Source: Collinsella aerofaciens
Lineage (GTDB): Bacteria > Actinomycetota > Coriobacteriia > Coriobacteriales > Coriobacteriaceae
NCBI RefSeq assembly: GCF_028209885.1
Contig: NZ_JAQLEM010000028.1
Coordinates: 1-28,770, forward strand
Reading direction: 5' to 3'
Length of the DNA stretch: 28,770 bases
Shown here piece by piece: positions 6,257 to 14,267 of the stretch; position 1 is the first letter of the stretch; the number at the start of each line of letters is the position of its first letter. Under the pieces are notes generated by a model. The model had not been told where the DNA came from, searched no databases, and was given only the letters and a program-made list of their open reading frames with translations. The position numbers and the translations under genes are program-made.

Positions 6257-7282
6257 TTAGTTAAGACGCTCCACAAAGAAATCTGCCATGGAGAGGAACA
6301 GCTCGCGTGCGTGCGGATCAAGCTCAACGTTCTCGATGGCTGCTTTGGCCTTAGCGGTCAGGTCGAGCGCGTAAGTGTGGGCGTAATCGATGGAGCCGGT
6401 CTCCTGGAAGATCTCCACGGCGCGTGCGAGCTGCGCGGGATCATCGGTGCCTGAGGAAAGAATCGCCTCGACCTCGTCGTGGTGGCGCTCATCAGAGAGG
6501 GCGTGTACGGCGACAAGCGTGCGCTTGCCCTCGGTGATGTCGGTGCGGAAGTCCTTGTTGGCGGCTTCCTTAGTGCCGACAAGGTTGAGCAGGTCGTCCT
6601 GAATCTGAAAGGCAAGGCCTGTGTGCAGGCCAAAGGCGCGCAGCGCTTCGATTTGCTCATCGCTGCCGCCGCCGATAATGGCTCCGGCGGCAAGCGGCGT
6701 GGCTCCGCTGTAAAACGCGGTCTTGTGCGTCGCCATGTCCAGGTAGTCATCAACCGAGATATCAAAGCGCCCGTCGCGGACCCAACCCAGGTCGAGTGCT
6801 TGTCCCTCAATGGTGCGGACGATCATCTCGGTAAGCTCGTGGAGCACGCGCAGCTTCACGTCGGACTCCAGCGTAGGGTCGTCGAGAACCGTCTTGGTGA
6901 CCATGGTGAGCGCCAGGTCGCCACAATTGATGGCAAGGCCCGTGCCCTCGGTAAGGTGCATGCAGGGCTTGCCTCGACGAAGCTGTCCGTTGTCGGCGAT
7001 GTCGTCGTGGATCAGCGCGCCCGACTGGAAATGCTCGATGGCCGCCGCGGCGCTGCGGGCACTCTCAAAGCTACCGCCCACTGCGGTTGCGGCGAGCATG
7101 CAGATAAGCGGGCGGTGGCGCTTGCCGGCGTTGGCCGTAAAAGCCGAGAGCGGCGCGTACAGGTAGCGCTCGATATCGGCAGAGGTCGCCTGTCCGTCAA
7201 AGAACGTGGCCAGATAGTCGTTAATCTGGTCAAAGTGCTGGGCTAAAAAGCTGGTAAACGGACTGGACACGGGTTCTCGCAT
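6257..7282 (-). CDS. Trans-type polyprenyl diphosphate synthase
   Basis: This 341-residue prenyltransferase condenses isopentenyl diphosphate onto an allylic diphosphate to make a longer all-trans chain, probably for quinone side chains or other isoprenoids. The first aspartate-rich motif is LIHDDIADNGQLRRGKP at about residues 90-106 (DDxxD). The second is FQIQDDLLNLVG, where the last Asp of the canonical motif is Asn, as in some family members. GKRHRP near residue 55 binds isopentenyl diphosphate. Product length cannot be read directly. The reading frame extends 13 codons upstream to an ATG at 7321, but the ATG at 7282 begins a better family-like N-terminus; neither has a strong ribosome binding site, so the start is uncertain. 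It lies downstream of the PTS gene on the same strand with a 113-base gap. Confidence 0.88.
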   Translation of the reverse strand: MREPVSSPFTSFLAQHFDQINDYLATFFDGQATSADIERYLYAPLSAFTANAGKRHRPLICMLAATAVGGSFESARSAAAAIEHFQSGALIHDDIADNGQLRRGKPCMHLTEGTGLAINCGDLALTMVTKTVLDDPTLESDVKLRVLHELTEMIVRTIEGQALDLGWVRDGRFDISVDDYLDMATHKTAFYSGATPLAAGAIIGGGSDEQIEALRAFGLHTGLAFQIQDDLLNLVGTKEAANKDFRTDITEGKRTLVAVHALSDERHHDEVEAILSSGTDDPAQLARAVEIFQETGSIDYAHTYALDLTAKAKAAIENVELDPHARELFLSMADFFVERLN

Positions 7283-7395
7283 TCTTTCTGAGGTTGCATT
7301 GATGCAATATGCAGACAACATATTGCCACATCAGGGCGTTTGGCGCGGCAGTTTTGGCGATTTAGGACAACGGGCGTGCGTTTGATGGAGTGTGC

Positions 7396-9846
7396 CTAAA
7401 TCAGCCTAAAATGCTCGAGCGCCGCAACGACACCGTCATGATCGACGGTGTCGGTCACGTAATCGGCCTTATCCTTGAGATAGTCCGGTGCGTTGCCCAT
7501 CGCAATGCCGACATCGACGGCGTTCATCAGCGAGACGTCATTGCTGGCGTCGCCAATGCCGTATACGGTTCCGTGGTGGGGGTCGAGGGCGTCGAGTACA
7601 GACTGGATGCCCCCGCGCTTCGTGCATTCGTGGGGCGAGATTTCGGTTACCTCGAGTTCGAGCTCATTAAAGCACAGCAGCGGCTCAAGTGCCTTATCTT
7701 GAGTGATGTGGTTGGCGAGCGATGTAGACATCAAGATCTTGTAGACACTGTAATGTTGCAGCTGCGTGACTGCGTCGCCCAGGGTGCGCGCGTATCCGGG
7801 AGCATCGGGCGCATCGGCACTCATGCGCACGACGCCGTTGAGGCCCTCAAAGCGGATGACCTCGCCCGATTGCTCAAGGTAGGGGGCAAGACGCTGCAGC
7901 ATACTGGGCGTCATCGACAGATCGCGAATTGCGTGTCCGTTGATCTCGGCGTAACCGCCCGCAAGACAGACGATGCCGGTCCAAGGCAGCTCAAGAAGTT
8001 TGGGGTGGATGCAGCTCAGGGTGCGTCCCGTGCAGATAAAGGCCATGTTGCCGTTGGCGACAAACTCGCGGATTGCCTGCGAAACCGCCTCGTTGGGATA
8101 GGGGGAGAGGTCCCGCTCGTCTTCGGGAAGGTCTTGGGCGAGCCTGGGGTCTTGCCAGGCGAGCGTTCCGTCGATATCGAAGAAGCAAATAGAGCCGCGC
8201 TTATGGGCTGCGCTGGCGGCAGGGGAGGCCGAGGTGGTGGGCACAAATTCCGGCTCGAGGCCCATGATCTGGTCAAAATGCTCTTTAACGCGGGGAACGG
8301 AGATGCCGATGACCACCTGGGCGGTCTTGCCCGTAATGATGAGGCCCTTGGCGCCCACCGCGACAAACGACGCGTTATCTGCAACGATGGAAGGGTCTGC
8401 GACCTCGACGCGCAGGCGCGTGGCGCAGTTGGTTGCGCCCACGATATTGCCAACGCCACCTAAAAGCTGAATTACCCGCTCAGCGAGGACGTGATCTTGA
8501 TCGGATCGACTATCGACCTCGTCATTGGGGGATTGCTCTTTGGCAAAGTCGCTTCCCGTTAAACAATCGATTGCCGCGCGATTGGCAACATGATCCTCGC
8601 GGCCCGGTGTCTTAAGGTCATAGACCAAGATGAGTGCTCGAAAACTAACAAAAAAGATGAGGCTAAAGGCAAGGCCGATACCGAGCGCCAAAAGATAGGC
8701 ACCGGCATGCGTGCGCATGAGCGGAATAAAGTTGAAGGCTGCCATCTCCATGAGGCCGCCCGAGAAGATGCCGACGATGCCAAAGAGATTCATGGTTGTG
8801 GCAAGGCAAGACGATAAGACGGCGTAGAGCAAAAAGAGCCCGGGGTGGGTGAACATAAAGAGAAACTCGAGTGGCTCGGTAACGCCGCAAACCACCGAGG
8901 CGATGATGGCGGGAGCAAGGATGACCCTGAGGCCGGCGCGGCGCTCGGGTTTTGCGGTGGAGTAGAATGCAGCTGCGATGGCAGGAAGGCCAAAGAGCTT
9001 GACCCAGCCGGTGGCGGTAAAACCGGCCCACGGCGCAAGTTCATTAAGGGGGCGCGTGCTATGGGAGAGGATGGGGAGCAAACTGCTCCACGTGGCGTAG
9101 ATGCCGTCGTTAATGACCAGGTTGTCGTAGTAGATCGGCATGTAGAGCAGGTGGTGCAGGCCAAAGGGCTCGAGTGCTCGTTCTAAAAAGACAAAGATGC
9201 CCACGCCAAAGGGACCGACGCCTGCAAGCGCGTGACGCAGCGTATCGGTTACATCGTATACGTAGGGCACGATGGCGGCCGAGATAGCAGCAAGGGCAAA
9301 CACGGCAAAAAAGCTGATGAGGTAGACCAGCGAGGAGCCCGAGAAGGTGCCGAGCCAATCGGGAACCTTGGCATCGTAGAAGCGGTCATGGATGGCAACG
9401 ACGGTTGCCGATACCGCCAGCGGGCCGATAATGCCGGTGTCGAGCGTCTTGATGCCGTCGATGACGGTGATACCGCTGGCGGAGGTCAAAGATGACGGGT
9501 ACTCAAGTCCAAGGTTGTCTCCGCTCAGCTTAATGATCTCGCTCAAAAAGAAGCAGTAGGCAAAATAGGCGACGAGAGCCTCGAGACAGCAACGAGCCGG
9601 TTGTTTTTGGGCAAGACCGATGGGCAGCGCTACGGCAAAAAGGAGCGGGAGGCGTTTAAAGACCGTCCACGAGCCGCGCTGGATGATGGTCCAAAAAACG
9701 TACCAAGGGGTTCCGTATACGGCGAGATCGCCGACGATGTCCGCAGTCGTTGCGAGAGCGGAGACGCCGACCATGAGGCCTGATATAGAAAACAGCATGG
9801 CGGGCGCGAACATTGCCCCGCCAAAGCGTTGGATTTTTTGCAGCAT
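7396..9846 (-). CDS. PTS EIIC-EIIB permease fused to a HAD phosphatase
   Basis: This 816-residue protein has three parts. Residues 1 to about 420 are a glucose-family EIIC channel (for example GPFGVGIFVFLERALEPFGLHH and GVTEPLEFLFMF). Residues about 450-530 are EIIB with the phosphocysteine motif GATNCATRLR (C474). Residues about 552-816 are a HAD phosphatase of the Cof/IIB type with FFDIDGTL (D557, D559) and GIGDASNDVSLM near 765. No EIIA is present, so a general EIIA must phosphorylate it. The fusion implies that the imported sugar phosphate is dephosphorylated at once, giving free cytoplasmic disaccharide. The divergent TreR-like regulator and nearby malQ/glgP suggest trehalose or maltose as substrate, but this is inference. 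The start has GGAAGG six bases upstream. One continuous frame spans all parts, so the fusion is not a frameshift artefact. Confidence 0.9.
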   Translation of the reverse strand: MLQKIQRFGGAMFAPAMLFSISGLMVGVSALATTADIVGDLAVYGTPWYVFWTIIQRGSWTVFKRLPLLFAVALPIGLAQKQPARCCLEALVAYFAYCFFLSEIIKLSGDNLGLEYPSSLTSASGITVIDGIKTLDTGIIGPLAVSATVVAIHDRFYDAKVPDWLGTFSGSSLVYLISFFAVFALAAISAAIVPYVYDVTDTLRHALAGVGPFGVGIFVFLERALEPFGLHHLLYMPIYYDNLVINDGIYATWSSLLPILSHSTRPLNELAPWAGFTATGWVKLFGLPAIAAAFYSTAKPERRAGLRVILAPAIIASVVCGVTEPLEFLFMFTHPGLFLLYAVLSSCLATTMNLFGIVGIFSGGLMEMAAFNFIPLMRTHAGAYLLALGIGLAFSLIFFVSFRALILVYDLKTPGREDHVANRAAIDCLTGSDFAKEQSPNDEVDSRSDQDHVLAERVIQLLGGVGNIVGATNCATRLRVEVADPSIVADNASFVAVGAKGLIITGKTAQVVIGISVPRVKEHFDQIMGLEPEFVPTTSASPAASAAHKRGSICFFDIDGTLAWQDPRLAQDLPEDERDLSPYPNEAVSQAIREFVANGNMAFICTGRTLSCIHPKLLELPWTGIVCLAGGYAEINGHAIRDLSMTPSMLQRLAPYLEQSGEVIRFEGLNGVVRMSADAPDAPGYARTLGDAVTQLQHYSVYKILMSTSLANHITQDKALEPLLCFNELELEVTEISPHECTKRGGIQSVLDALDPHHGTVYGIGDASNDVSLMNAVDVGIAMGNAPDYLKDKADYVTDTVDHDGVVAALEHFRLI

Positions 9847-9887
9847 GTTCTGCCTTCCGAATATCGAGGCGCGTTGCGCGTGGGGAA

Positions 9888-9899
9888 ACGTTTAAACAA
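9888..9899 (-). promoter_or_regulatory. Candidate TreR-like operator before the PTS-HAD gene
   Basis: On the minus strand this reads TTGTTTAAACGT, containing the palindrome GTTTAAAC. It lies about 42 bases upstream of the PTS-HAD start codon and downstream of a TACAAT -10-like box at about 9914. That position would block transcription if bound by the divergent GntR regulator. Confidence 0.5.
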
Positions 9900-10009
9900 T
9901 GGATTCATTGTAGAGGACCAGACGATTGTCGTACCGGCAGTTTTGAGCGAAACCGATTTGGGCATGACAGAAACCGTCAACGGTTAAATCCTGTCGCTTT
10001 ACCGATATT

Positions 10010-10021
10010 CGGTTTAAACAA
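10010..10021 (+). promoter_or_regulatory. Candidate TreR-like operator before the GntR regulator gene
   Basis: CGGTTTAAACAA overlaps a possible -35 TTTAAA that is 17 bases from TATCGT. The site is 54 bases upstream of the regulator start, consistent with autoregulation. It shares the GTTTAAAC core with the site at 9888-9899. Confidence 0.5.
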
Positions 10022-10075
10022 CTTTAAGAAATGCTATCGTGCCTAGCCGGAAATGAATTATGTAGAGGTGAAACA

Positions 10076-10795
10076 ATGCCAAAAGCGATATACGAAGGAA
10101 TCTACCGAGAAATACGCTCGCGCATCATTAATGGGACCTATGCGTTTCAGGAGATGCTGCCAACCGAAGCCGAGCTGACCGCGGAATTTGGCTGCACGCG
10201 CAATACCGTCCGCCGCGCTTTGAGCATGCTGGCCGACGGGATGTTTGTGCAGCCCATACACGGCAAGGGCGTGCGCGTTATTTGGCTTAAGGGCGAAACC
10301 GACATGTTGGGCGCACTCGAAGAGGTTGAGTCGTTTGGCGAGTTTGCAAAGCGCAACAATGCCGTTGCATCGACGGACGTTAAGTCTTTCGAACATCTGG
10401 TTTGCACCGAGCAACTCTCTCGTCACCTGGGCTTTAAGGTGGGCGAGGAGTTGATTCGCGTAGTGCGTGTCCGAAGCCTCAACGGCAACGCGCGCCAAGT
10501 GGACCATGGCTATTTTTTGGCGTCGATCGCCAAGGGCCTGACTCCCGAGATCGCGGCAGATTCTATTTACGGCTATCTGGAGCACAAGCGCGGTGTCAAA
10601 GTGATGGCGAGCCGTCGTACGGTGAGTGTCGAGCTCGCCAACGATGAGGACTGCAGCTATCTTGACCTCGGCAAATACAACTGCGTTGCCGTCATGGAGA
10701 GTCAGTCGTACACCTCGGATGGCATCTTGTTTGAGGTGACGCACACTCGCACACACCCCGAGATCTTCCATTACCGCGTCAATTCCAAGCGATAG
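10076..10795 (+). CDS. TreR-like GntR-UTRA transcriptional repressor
   Basis: This 239-residue regulator has an N-terminal GntR winged helix (about residues 5-70, with LPTEAELTAEFGCTRNTVRRA) and a UTRA effector domain (about 85-235). Length and order of conserved segments, such as ESFGEFAKRNN, DHGYFLASIAKGLTPEI and SIYGYLEHKRGVKV, closely follow Bacillus TreR, which binds trehalose-6-phosphate and an operator near TTGTATATACAA. Matching near-palindromes occur at five places in this window. AGAGGTGA precedes the ATG at 10076; the frame is open to an ATG at 10031, which lacks a ribosome binding site. It is divergent from the PTS-HAD gene, which it probably represses. The effector could be a sugar phosphate or free sugar other than trehalose-6-phosphate. 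Confidence 0.85.
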   Translation: MPKAIYEGIYREIRSRIINGTYAFQEMLPTEAELTAEFGCTRNTVRRALSMLADGMFVQPIHGKGVRVIWLKGETDMLGALEEVESFGEFAKRNNAVASTDVKSFEHLVCTEQLSRHLGFKVGEELIRVVRVRSLNGNARQVDHGYFLASIAKGLTPEIAADSIYGYLEHKRGVKVMASRRTVSVELANDEDCSYLDLGKYNCVAVMESQSYTSDGILFEVTHTRTHPEIFHYRVNSKR

Positions 10796-10833
10796 CCGGC
10801 TAGCTCGCAGCCTGACGAGACTCATGGCCTCAA

Positions 10834-10888
10834 AGAGAAAACGCCCGGTCAAACCGACGGTACATCGGCTTGACCGGGCGTTTTCTCT
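10834..10888. terminator. Strong terminator hairpin after the regulator gene
   Basis: A 19-base perfect stem (10834-10852 with 10870-10888) carries GCCCGGTC in its middle and A/T-rich ends. The plus strand ends in GTTTTCTCT and the minus strand in the same sequence, so it can terminate in both directions. A small CCGA/TCGG stem lies in the loop. Confidence 0.8.
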
Positions 10889-10906
10889 GCATTAGATAAC
10901 AAATAA

Positions 10907-10918
10907 TTGTTTATACAA
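10907..10918 (+). promoter_or_regulatory. Candidate TreR-like operator, distal site before the ABC operon
   Basis: TTGTTTATACAA, the closest match in the window to the known TreR operator pattern. It lies 184 bases upstream of the binding-protein start codon, just past the preceding terminator. Confidence 0.5.
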
Positions 10919-10981
10919 AACTTGTCAAGTATCAAGTTGAAATTACCGTTCACCGAAGTTTTTCTACCGCTCTAGTAATAC

Positions 10982-10993
10982 TTGTTCAAACAA
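10982..10993 (+). promoter_or_regulatory. Candidate TreR-like operator, proximal site before the ABC operon
   Basis: TTGTTCAAACAA has perfect 5-base half sites TTGTT/AACAA. It is 75 bases from the first operator, which would allow looping or cooperative binding. Between 10994 and the start at 11102 there is only a short GGCGGC/GCCGCC hairpin (11060-11078) just before the ribosome binding site. Confidence 0.5.
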
Positions 10994-11101
10994 CTAGCCA
11001 AATAGCGTATCGTTCAAATCAGCAAAAGGGGCAAAGTCCCCGAGCCAATCTCCGAAGGCGGCGGCAAAGGGTGCCGCCACGGTGTGAAAGGGTGGATTGT
11101 A

Positions 11102-12418
11102 ATGAAGAACGAAATGAGCAGAAGGCAGTTCCTGGGCTTTGCTGGTTCCGCGGCTGCAGTTCTTGGTCTGGGCCTCGTGGGTTGCGGTGGTTCTGCCGGC
11201 TCCGGCTCCTCTGCTTCTGGTGACGCTGCCGAGGTCTACTTCCTCCAATTCAAGCCCGAGGTCGACAAGGAGTGGAAGGAGATCGCCAAGGCCTATAAGA
11301 AGGAGAAGGGCGTCGAGGTCAAGATCGTGACCGCCGCTTCCAACACCTACGAGGAGAAGCTTAAGTCCGAGATGTCCAAGAGCTCCGCTCCGACCCTGTT
11401 CCAGGTCAACGGCCCCACCGGTCTTAAGAACTGGAAGGATTACTGCGCCGACCTGTCCGATACCAAGCTCCGCGGTGAGCTCATTGACGACTCCCTGGCT
11501 CTGCAGTCCGACGGCAAGGATGTGTGCATCGACTGGGTCCAGGAGAGCTTCGGCATCATCTACAACAAGCAGCTGCTCGAGAAGGCTGGCTACAAGGCCG
11601 AGGACATCAACTCCTTCGACAAGCTGAAGGCTTGTGCCGATGACATTCAGGCCCGCAAGGACGAGCTTGGTGTCGAGGGTGCCTTCACTTCCGCCGGCAT
11701 GGACGACTCCTCCAGCTGGCGCTACACCACCCACCTTGCCAACATGCCGCTCTACTACGAGTTTGAGAAGGAGCACAACCAGGAGGACGACGAGATCAAG
11801 GGTGAGTTCCTCGACAACTACAAGCAGATCTTCGACCTGTACATCACCGACTCCACCTGCGATCCTTCGCAGCTTGCTTCCAAGACCGGCGACGACGCCA
11901 CCAACGAGTTCGCAACCGGCAAGGCCGTCTTCTACCAGAACGGCTCTTGGGCCTACTCTGACCTCGTCAAGGCCGGCATGACCGACGATCAGATTGGCAT
12001 GATGCCGATCTACATCGGTGTTGACGGCGAGGAGAACCAGGGCCTGTGCTCCGGCGGCGAGAACTACTGGTGCGTCAGTTCCCAGGCTTCCGAGGATGCC
12101 CAGAAGGCCACCGAGGACTTCATGTATTGGTGCGTCACCGCTGACACCCCGACCAGCATCATCGCCGACAAGATGGGTCTGACCGCTCCGTTCAAGAGCG
12201 CCAAGGAGACTACCAACGTCTTCTCGCAGCAGGCCGTTGCCATGGCCAAGGACGGCAAGAAGACCGTCGCTTGGGACTTCGTCTACATTCCCTCCGAGGA
12301 GTGGAAGAAGAATCTCAAGCAGGCTCTGATTGCCTACGCTGCCGATAACACCAAGTGGGACGGCGTCAAGAACGCCTTCGTCGATGGCTGGAAGACCGAG
12401 AAGGCCGCTTCCGAGTAA
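11102..12418 (+). CDS. Maltose/maltodextrin-type ABC binding lipoprotein (CUT1)
   Basis: This 438-residue solute-binding protein of the CUT1 family captures an oligosaccharide outside the membrane and delivers it to the two permeases encoded downstream. The N-terminus has a twin-arginine motif (SRRQFLGFAG) and a lipobox ending LVGC at C28, so it is probably exported folded by Tat and then lipid-anchored. A Gly/Ser linker follows, then the extracellular binding domain. GAAAGGGTGG precedes the ATG at 11102; an upstream in-frame GTG at 11084 is less likely. Two candidate TreR-like operators lie upstream. A GC-rich hairpin separates it from the permease genes, which would favour excess binding protein. 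Substrate is inferred as maltodextrin from the neighbouring malQ/glgP. Confidence 0.88.
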   Translation: MKNEMSRRQFLGFAGSAAAVLGLGLVGCGGSAGSGSSASGDAAEVYFLQFKPEVDKEWKEIAKAYKKEKGVEVKIVTAASNTYEEKLKSEMSKSSAPTLFQVNGPTGLKNWKDYCADLSDTKLRGELIDDSLALQSDGKDVCIDWVQESFGIIYNKQLLEKAGYKAEDINSFDKLKACADDIQARKDELGVEGAFTSAGMDDSSSWRYTTHLANMPLYYEFEKEHNQEDDEIKGEFLDNYKQIFDLYITDSTCDPSQLASKTGDDATNEFATGKAVFYQNGSWAYSDLVKAGMTDDQIGMMPIYIGVDGEENQGLCSGGENYWCVSSQASEDAQKATEDFMYWCVTADTPTSIIADKMGLTAPFKSAKETTNVFSQQAVAMAKDGKKTVAWDFVYIPSEEWKKNLKQALIAYAADNTKWDGVKNAFVDGWKTEKAASE

Positions 12419-12449
12419 GCAGTTGCTGCCCAAGCTATCTGATTAGCGA

Positions 12450-12485
12450 CAGGGGGCGGGCAGACGTTGGTTTGCCCGCCCCCTG
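12450..12485 (+). promoter_or_regulatory. Intercistronic hairpin between binding-protein and permease genes
   Basis: A 13-base perfect stem, CAGGGGGCGGGCA with TGCCCGCCCCCTG, without a following T-run. Such hairpins between malE- and malF-type genes stabilise the upstream mRNA and reduce expression of the permeases. That function is inferred from position. Confidence 0.7.
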
Positions 12486-12505
12486 CATATTGAAAGGACC
12501 CTTTT

Positions 12506-13360
12506 ATGGGCAAAGCACTCAAGCGCTGGTGGCCGCTCTTTATGCTGCCCACGTGCCTGGCGTTTATGATCGGGTTCGTGATCCCTTTTATCCAGGGCTT
12601 CTATCTCTCGTTCTGCCAGTTTATTATCATTAGTAACGCGCACTTTGTCGGTATCGAGAACTACGTGCGCGCGCTGTCCGATCCGCAGTTCTCCACGTCG
12701 TTCTTCTTTACCGTGGCGTTTGCCTTCCTGTCGACGGTGCTCATCAACGTGATCGCCCTGGCCATTGCGCAGGCGCTCACCCGCAAGGCGCTCAAAGGCA
12801 CCAACATCTTCCGTACGATCTTCTTTATGCCTAACCTGATCGGCGGCATCGTGCTGGGCTACATTTGGCAGATTCTGATCAACTGCCTGCTCTCCAACGT
12901 GGGCGCCCAGCTCATCGCTCTTAACTCTGCTGCTGGCTTCTGGGGCCTTATCATCCTGACCCTGTGGCAGCAGGTCGGCTACATGATGATCATCTACATC
13001 GCTGGTCTGCAGTCCATTCCGTCCGACTACATCGAGGCCGCCAAGGTCGATGGCGCTACGGCATGGCAGACGTTTTGGAAGGTTAAGATCCCTAACCTGA
13101 TGCCGACCATCACCATCTGCCTGTTCCTGTCCATCACCAACGGCTTTAAGCTGTTCGACCAGAACCTCGCCCTTACCGGCGGCGCCCCCGCGCACTCCAC
13201 CGAGATGCTCGCCCTGAACATCTACAACACGTTCTATTCGCGTGCCGGTATCGCATGGCAGGGCATTGGTCAGGCCAAGGCGGTTATCTTCTGCATCCTG
13301 GTCGTGGCCATCTCCATGATCCAGCTTAAGGCCACGAGGTCCAAGGAGGTGCAGCAGTAA
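12506..13360 (+). CDS. CUT1 ABC transporter permease (MalF-type)
   Basis: This 284-residue inner-membrane permease has about six transmembrane helices. The cytoplasmic EAA loop that docks on the ATPase is seen as EAAKVDGATAWQTFWKVKIP near residues 177-196. It is the MalF/MsmF-type partner of the next gene, without the large periplasmic loop of enterobacterial MalF, as is normal for Gram-positive members. AAAGGACC lies upstream of the ATG. Its stop codon overlaps the next start by one base (TAATG), so the two permeases are translationally coupled. Confidence 0.9.
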   Translation: MGKALKRWWPLFMLPTCLAFMIGFVIPFIQGFYLSFCQFIIISNAHFVGIENYVRALSDPQFSTSFFFTVAFAFLSTVLINVIALAIAQALTRKALKGTNIFRTIFFMPNLIGGIVLGYIWQILINCLLSNVGAQLIALNSAAGFWGLIILTLWQQVGYMMIIYIAGLQSIPSDYIEAAKVDGATAWQTFWKVKIPNLMPTITICLFLSITNGFKLFDQNLALTGGAPAHSTEMLALNIYNTFYSRAGIAWQGIGQAKAVIFCILVVAISMIQLKATRSKEVQQ

Positions 13361-14199
13361 TGAAACGCGATAAGGTTATCAACCGCGCGCTCTCGATTTT
13401 CTTTACGATCCTGTCGCTCGCGTGGATCTACCCCGTGTTCATGATTGCGCTCAATTCCTTTAAAAAGGGAACTGCAATCAGCACCACCACGGCGTTCGAT
13501 CTGCTCACGCCCGAGACGTTCAACGGCCTCGCAAACTACATGCACGCCCTTAACGAGCAGGGCTTTGCCTCGGCATTTATGTACTCGCTCATCATCACGG
13601 TCACGTCGGTCGTGCTGATCTTGGTGTGCTGCTCCATGTGCGCTTGGTACGTGGTTCGTGTCAACAACAAGATCTCGAACTTCTTCTATTACCTGTTCGT
13701 GTTCTCGATGGTCGTGCCGTTCCAGATGCTCATGTTCACGCTGTCCAATTTGGCGGACCGCATCGGCTTCAACACGCCGTTCAACATCTGCTTTATCTAC
13801 CTCGGCTTTGGCGCGGGCCTGGCGGTCTTTATGTTCGCCGGTTTTGTAAAGAACATCCCGCTCGAGATCGAGGAGGCGGCCATGATTGATGGCTGCAACC
13901 CGGTCCAGGTGTTCTTTAAGATCGTCCTTCCCATCATGAAGCCCACCTATCTTTCGGTCGGCATCCTCGAGACCATGTGGGTCTGGAACGACTATCTGCT
14001 GCCCTACCTTACGCTCGACTCCACCAAGTACAAGACCATTCCTATCTTGATCCAGTACTTCCGCGGCGGCTACGGCCACGTCGAGCTCGGCCCCATGATG
14101 GCCTGCATCATGATGGTCGTTATCCCCATCGTTATCATGTACATCCTCTGTCAGAAGTACATCATCGACGGCGTGGTGGCAGGTGCCGTCAAGGGCTGA
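13360..14199 (+). CDS. CUT1 ABC transporter permease (MalG-type)
   Basis: This 279-residue permease has six predicted helices and an EAA loop, EEAAMIDGCNPVQVFFKIVL, near residues 168-187, followed by the typical LP..KP. It forms the heterodimeric channel with the preceding permease. Its ATG shares a base with the previous stop codon. A GC-rich hairpin separates it from the ATPase gene. Confidence 0.9.
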   Translation: MKRDKVINRALSIFFTILSLAWIYPVFMIALNSFKKGTAISTTTAFDLLTPETFNGLANYMHALNEQGFASAFMYSLIITVTSVVLILVCCSMCAWYVVRVNNKISNFFYYLFVFSMVVPFQMLMFTLSNLADRIGFNTPFNICFIYLGFGAGLAVFMFAGFVKNIPLEIEEAAMIDGCNPVQVFFKIVLPIMKPTYLSVGILETMWVWNDYLLPYLTLDSTKYKTIPILIQYFRGGYGHVELGPMMACIMMVVIPIVIMYILCQKYIIDGVVAGAVKG

Positions 14200-14223
14200 T
14201 GCCGTAACTGTTTTGCAAGTTTC

Positions 14224-14250
14224 TGCGGCGCCCCTCAGCGCGGCGCCGCA
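14224..14250 (+). promoter_or_regulatory. Intercistronic hairpin before the ATPase gene
   Basis: TGCGGCGCC pairs with GGCGCCGCA around a 9-base loop, with no T-run. It lies between the second permease and the ATPase gene and probably affects mRNA processing or stability. Confidence 0.6.
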
Positions 14251-14267
14251 TATCGAAAGGTAGAGAC

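Noticed and set aside
7396..9846. Fusion produced by a frameshift or lost stop codon between separate PTS and HAD genes
   Set aside because: The frame is open throughout, the junction is an ordinary Pro/Ala/Ser linker, and all motifs on both sides are intact, so a genuine fusion is more likely.
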